64,000 nucleotides of DNA, taken from Mucilaginibacter sp. PPCGB 2223 (GTDB lineage Bacteria; Bacteroidota; Bacteroidia; Sphingobacteriales; Sphingobacteriaceae). The translations under genes and the position numbers were made by a program. The stretch spans positions 558,001-622,000 of the forward strand of contig NZ_MDJS01000001.1 of the NCBI RefSeq assembly GCF_001705515.1. The letters run 5' to 3'. The notes beneath the pieces are model-generated. The model was not told the DNA's origin. It saw only the letters and a list, made by a program, of their open reading frames with translations, and did no database searches. Positions within the stretch are counted from its first letter, which is position 1, and each line of letters opens with the position of its first letter. Below are positions 60,231 to 64,000 of the stretch, in pieces.

Positions 60231-61820
60231 TTAATTTGCCAATGTTGTTGCCACAATGCCCGAACCTACCGGGAACTCGCCCTCAATTTCGGTTATGGCA
60301 GATGTTTTGGTCAGGATAATGTTTTGCTGGCTGCGCGCTTTAACCCATTTACCTAAGCGTGGGTTGTATACACCGCCCAATTTGTAAAAATAACCCAGAT
60401 CGGCAGGAGTGGTGTAGGCAAAGCAAAGCGTGTTCGAACCCTGACGGTAGTACGGCTGAGACGCCAATGTAATAGGGTTAATAATGTCATAAAAATCGTT
60501 ATTGGCAATTTTATAGCCTGCCGGTGGGTTGCCGGCCTGGAACAGCGAACCGCCCGAACCGATGAATACCACGTCGATCGGGGTGCTATCCTTGGTTACG
60601 TTGATGCCGGAGAATACAGCCATACCAAAAGCGTTACCGCTGTTGGCAAAGAAACCGCCGTTACGGATACCGAAGCCATCGCCATCGGTGGTGGTGTAGT
60701 TAAATGCCCTGATCCAGTTTGATGATGCCATGCTGGTCGAACCTGAACCATTGATCATTTTAGCTGAGCCGCCCACATAGAAATAAGTGCCTTTGGCTGC
60801 TGTACCCGAAGTTAAGTTGAATTTGAAAGTACGGAAAGTAGTGGCAGCTACCGAACCATTGGCTACCGAACCACCGCCTGTTGCCCACCCATTTGTTGGG
60901 AAACCGGCAGGAGTGGAGGCGCCTGCGTTATTGGTAACCACTACCGAATAAGGTGTAGTTGTGAAGTTGATATCCTGGGTGGCTAATAACTGGATGTATT
61001 CGTAATTGCCATCGCTGCCGATGACATCGTTAATGAAGCCTGCAACCACAATTGGCGTAACGTTGATAGTCGAGCTGAGTATCTGAACGTCGTCGGCTTT
61101 GCGCATACGTACCTGCGGTATCAGGGTATTGTTGGCATCTACCGAAGTAAATACTACGCCGTTAAAATTAGCGGTACCGGGTAACGGGTTGCCTGCGAAA
61201 GTTGCGTTTGCCTCGGTATGCAGGGTGATGTTATCAAAACCATCGTTAACAATTTTGTCGCCGGCATAGGTATCGGATGGCGTAGGCAGCGGGTCGAAAC
61301 CACCTTTAACGATATCCACCAGGGTGCTTTCGTAGGTCGACGGGTCTTTCAATATCGAACTCGCCGGGACACGGTTAGGCGCGATATCGTTAGCGCTTGA
61401 TACTTTGGTTACTGCACTGGCAGGCACATTGGTGATCTGCAGGGTACCGTTGATCCTTGATAAAGTACCGCCCGCGATAGTTACAATTACTGAATCGCCC
61501 GACAGGTATTTTGAAGCATCTGCACCAATGTTTATGGCTATACCGCGAAGCAATGATAAACGACGGTGATCCTGCAGTATCAGCAATCCCGAAGGCAGGT
61601 TATTGCCCGTATAATCGGATACTACCAAACCGGTTACCTTGTCGCAACCGTACATGTTGTTGGTGTTTAACGGCACATCCGAACCCTTGTACAGGTTACG
61701 CAGATCGTAGATCGGGATGTAAGGGCTAACCGTGCCGCCCGGATAATTATTAGACTTACCACAACCGGCCCAGGTAAATGCTACCGATAGCAAAAGCGCG
61801 TAAAATATTGTTTTTTTCAT
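60231..61820 (-). CDS. DUF5689 domain lipoprotein
   Basis: A 529-residue outer-membrane-type lipoprotein (Cys20 in 'FTWAGCGKS'). Residues about 35-245 match DUF5689 ('IYDLRNLYKGSDV', 'KVTGLVVSDYTGNNLPSGLLILQDH'), a domain with OB-fold character common next to SusCD pairs and phosphatases or nucleases. The C-terminal half is beta-rich and Gly/Ser-rich ('YEYIQLLATQDINFTTTPYSVVV', 'ANNDFYDII'), probably a lamin-tail-like surface-binding domain. It is the third gene of the - strand SusC-SusD-DUF5689 unit, 38 nt after susD. Confidence 0.8.
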   Translation of the reverse strand: MKKTIFYALLLSVAFTWAGCGKSNNYPGGTVSPYIPIYDLRNLYKGSDVPLNTNNMYGCDKVTGLVVSDYTGNNLPSGLLILQDHRRLSLLRGIAINIGADASKYLSGDSVIVTIAGGTLSRINGTLQITNVPASAVTKVSSANDIAPNRVPASSILKDPSTYESTLVDIVKGGFDPLPTPSDTYAGDKIVNDGFDNITLHTEANATFAGNPLPGTANFNGVVFTSVDANNTLIPQVRMRKADDVQILSSTINVTPIVVAGFINDVIGSDGNYEYIQLLATQDINFTTTPYSVVVTNNAGASTPAGFPTNGWATGGGSVANGSVAATTFRTFKFNLTSGTAAKGTYFYVGGSAKMINGSGSTSMASSNWIRAFNYTTTDGDGFGIRNGGFFANSGNAFGMAVFSGINVTKDSTPIDVVFIGSGGSLFQAGNPPAGYKIANNDFYDIINPITLASQPYYRQGSNTLCFAYTTPADLGYFYKLGGVYNPRLGKWVKARSQQNIILTKTSAITEIEGEFPVGSGIVATTLAN

Positions 61821-61858
61821 CTTAATAAGGTTTTATTAATTTAAAACGCATTCGTTAA

Positions 61859-63427
61859 TTATGGTTTTTGCCACCAAACCTGTGTACTGATCACATCCGG
61901 CCCTTGCGACGCCACGGCTGCTTTGTAGTTAGTTGGGTTGGCCGATTGTACATACAGCGGGTAAGTGATGCGCGCAGGCATTACACTGTTGTTAAGCAGC
62001 CCTGGCCCCAATGGCAATACAGGGTGACCGGTGCGGCGGAACTCGAACCATTGCTGGTAATCTTCCAAAAACAAAGCGTAGTATTTTTGTAAATGGATGC
62101 GCTCCATTTTGGCATCAACCGATTCGGAGTCGTTCCACGATATGTTGGCACCTGTGAGATAATTGCGGAAATCAGTTGAAGCAGTGGTTGGCGCCGGTGA
62201 AGGTACACCCGCTGCAACCGGGTTTGGCCAGGTTGGCAACCATAAGGTTAAGCCGGCTAAAACGCCGGTTTCCCAATAGGTTTGAGCCGATCCGCTGGTA
62301 ATAAAGCCTTTAACCGAAGCTTCCGCTAAGATGAACTGTACTTCGGAGTAGTTCATGATCATCCCGGTCATCGGGTCGCTCATTAACGAAACAGCCGAGG
62401 TATTTGAATAAAAATATGATTCTTTTGTCGGCGGGTTACCGGGAGAATAACCGCTTGGCACACCATCGAAACCGTTGGGCCCCTGTGCAATTCCCCACCT
62501 GTTGAACCCGCTTGTTGCAAAAGTTGAGATATTGATACGCGGATCTGACCAGTTTACCAGGTGGCTGATAAAGAACAGGCCGATGGCAGGTGAGCGCCAG
62601 TCCTGTTCGCGAACGTTATTTACGTAAGGCGAGGTGAGGTAGCCTGATCCTGTCCAGCGTAAAATAGCGCAATCGGCATTGCTGGTCATAACAGGATATG
62701 AGCTGGGGCTGGTATCGATCATTTTTTTGATCTGTGCGATACATTGTGCCGATACTTCGGCTTTGCCCGACAGGCGGAGCAGCAATCGCAGGTAAAGCGA
62801 ATTGCCCAGTTTGCGCCACTCGGCACAGTTACCGTTAAAAACCGGGTCGCTCGATCCCACTACGTTGGCAGCGCCATTCAGTAAAGTATTTGCGGTTTCC
62901 AACTGATTGAAAATATCCAGGTAAATATCTTTCTGGCGATCGAAGGGCGGCTCGTAGATCAGGCTGTCGCGGGCCTCGTTCGAGTGGAAGTAAGGTATAT
63001 CGCCGTATGTATCGGTGAGCATCGAATAGATCCACGACTGGCAGATGAGCGATATGCCCTGGTATCCTTTGTTTAAAGTAAGCGGCTGGCTTGCAATTTT
63101 ATACAGATCCTTGAAATTGGTTAATTGCTGGTACCAGCCGTTCCAGGTATAATCGCCCCAGGTATTTTTGATGTCGTACCTGAACACTGCACCTTCGCCA
63201 TCGGTTTCGGCTACGGTAACCTGCATCAGCTCGTTGTTAAATGAACGGTTGCGCAGCATGTTAACTGTTAATGTATTAACCAGGGCCGGAGCAAGCAGTT
63301 GCTGAGGCAAGGCATTGGGTGTGGTATTAGGGTTTGTGTTTAAATCTTCAAAACCCTTTTTACATGACGTTTGCAGGCCGGCCAGCAACATGATGATACA
63401 AATCGCACTATAAATATTTTTTTTCAT
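61859..63427 (-). CDS. SusD/RagB-family lipoprotein (SusD-like_2 type, locus 3)
   Basis: A 522-residue surface lipoprotein (Cys22 in 'LQTSCKKG'). The opening 'KGFEDLNTNPNTTPNALPQQLLAPAL' and 'SLICQSWIYSMLTDTYGDIPYF' belong to the SusD-like branch often paired with non-polysaccharide substrates. Later blocks are 'MNYSEVQFILAEASVKG' and 'ALFLEDYQQWFEFRRTGHPVLP'. It follows its susC after 12 nt. Confidence 0.9.
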   Translation of the reverse strand: MKKNIYSAICIIMLLAGLQTSCKKGFEDLNTNPNTTPNALPQQLLAPALVNTLTVNMLRNRSFNNELMQVTVAETDGEGAVFRYDIKNTWGDYTWNGWYQQLTNFKDLYKIASQPLTLNKGYQGISLICQSWIYSMLTDTYGDIPYFHSNEARDSLIYEPPFDRQKDIYLDIFNQLETANTLLNGAANVVGSSDPVFNGNCAEWRKLGNSLYLRLLLRLSGKAEVSAQCIAQIKKMIDTSPSSYPVMTSNADCAILRWTGSGYLTSPYVNNVREQDWRSPAIGLFFISHLVNWSDPRINISTFATSGFNRWGIAQGPNGFDGVPSGYSPGNPPTKESYFYSNTSAVSLMSDPMTGMIMNYSEVQFILAEASVKGFITSGSAQTYWETGVLAGLTLWLPTWPNPVAAGVPSPAPTTASTDFRNYLTGANISWNDSESVDAKMERIHLQKYYALFLEDYQQWFEFRRTGHPVLPLGPGLLNNSVMPARITYPLYVQSANPTNYKAAVASQGPDVISTQVWWQKP

Positions 63428-63439
63428 GGTGATAGCTGA

Positions 63440-64000
63440 TTAAAGTGTGATAATTAAATTGGCGCCGATAGTACGGGTTGACGGGAACTGGCCGATCTCG
63501 AAGCCCTGCACAATGTCCGATCCGTTTATGGTACCGAATTCGGGATCAAACCCGGGCCATTTTGTCCAGATGAACAGGTCGCGGCCGTACACGCCGATGG
63601 TTGCACGCTGTAAACCAACACGGGTGGTCCATTTTACCGGTACGGTATAATCTAAGCGGGCCTCTCTCAATTTGATAAAGTTGGTACTAAAGGTTGCGCC
63701 CTCGGCATTATTGACACCAAAGTTGGATTGGTTGTACTGGTCGATATCGGTAGCGATTACATCGTTTTTTCGATAGGTTCCGTTTGGATTTTGCACCACA
63801 CCGTTACCAATGATACCGCCGTACCTGCCTGGTAAGGTGTTGGTGGTTTTACCCTGCTCGGCCAGTTTATAGGCGGTGAGCGAGTATGCTACGGCACCGT
63901 ACTGACCATCGAACAACACGCTTAAATGGAAGCCGCGGAAACGGAAATCGTTACTGATGCCCATTTTCCATTTTGGTTGGGTATTGCCCAGGTATACCAG
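63440..64000 (-). CDS. SusC-family TonB-dependent receptor, C-terminal part (locus 3)
   Basis: Only the last about 186 residues are in the window; the frame is open through base 64000 (upstream codons read L-V-Y-L-G-N-T-Q-P-K-W-K before the Met at 63964). 'FRGFHLSVLFDGQYGAVAYSLT', 'FIKLREARLDYTVP' and 'ATIGVYGRDLFIWTKWPGFDPEFG' are the usual closing strands of SusC barrels, ending 'IGANLIITL'. It is the outer-membrane channel for the SusD protein encoded next. The Met at 63964 is internal, not a start. Confidence 0.92.
   Translation of the reverse strand: MVYLGNTQPKWKMGISNDFRFRGFHLSVLFDGQYGAVAYSLTAYKLAEQGKTTNTLPGRYGGIIGNGVVQNPNGTYRKNDVIATDIDQYNQSNFGVNNAEGATFSTNFIKLREARLDYTVPVKWTTRVGLQRATIGVYGRDLFIWTKWPGFDPEFGTINGSDIVQGFEIGQFPSTRTIGANLIITL

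Overview
The window looks like the chromosome of a free-living, plant-polysaccharide-degrading member of Bacteroidota, most like Sphingobacteriaceae (Mucilaginibacter/Pedobacter type). The evidence is several SusC/SusD pairs, ECF sigma/FecR pairs, STN-domain TonB receptors, many secreted glycoside hydrolases and the DUF4403, DUF4342 and DUF5689 families. The genus is inferred from protein style, not from a marker gene. No rRNA, tRNA, CRISPR array, transposase or integrase was seen.

Region 1 (1-15646, all +) is the distal part of an extracellular contractile injection system (eCIS, Afp/PVC/MAC type) operon: VgrG-like spike (cut by the left edge), PAAR tip, gp25-like wedge, baseplate-J-like protein, a fibre-like protein, an Afp12-like baseplate protein, a CIS tape-measure-family protein and an AAA+ ATPase. 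Sheath and tube genes must lie to the left, outside the window.

Region 2 (15693-19029) is a cargo island. It has two DUF4157 (HEAWH) proteins, a DUF2625 protein and a SAM methyltransferase. One DUF4157 protein ends in what reads as a NucA/NucB DNase domain and is followed directly by the DUF2625 gene, so it looks like an eCIS-delivered DNase with a candidate immunity partner. The other has no toxin domain but carries six exact 17-residue repeats. Both share an N-terminal leader that could be a loading signal.

Region 3 (19182-22944, -) is a two-gene operon: a TPP-dependent 2-keto-acid decarboxylase (indolepyruvate/pyruvate decarboxylase family) and an FAD amine oxidase. Together they could convert an amino acid to an aldehyde.

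Region 4 (23245-45018) is a pectin/rhamnogalacturonan utilisation locus: GH51, a large GH28-like protein, a Tat-exported Gfo/Idh/MocA oxidoreductase, ECF sigma, FecR, SusC, SusD, a PQQ-type sugar dehydrogenase, cytochrome c, GH105, GH28, a six-hairpin glycosidase-like protein and a Tat-exported GH28. Then come small housekeeping-type genes (DUF985 cupin, DUF4342, DUF4403 lipoprotein).

Region 5 (47649-59310, +) is a second utilisation locus: ECF sigma, FecR, SusC, SusD, a fasciclin-like lipoprotein, GH29, GH27 and a heparin-lyase-I-like protein. Region 6 (59314-64000, -) is a third SusC/SusD system with a DUF5689 lipoprotein and a Tat-exported metallophosphoesterase; its SusC is cut by the right edge.

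Non-coding signals that recur between loci are of particular interest. A two-hairpin element follows the SusC/SusD units of both large loci. A bipartite motif (TAGGGGGTAC, 13 nt, CACTGTACT) precedes both the second fecR and the cytochrome c gene. Hairpins fill both FecR-SusC gaps.
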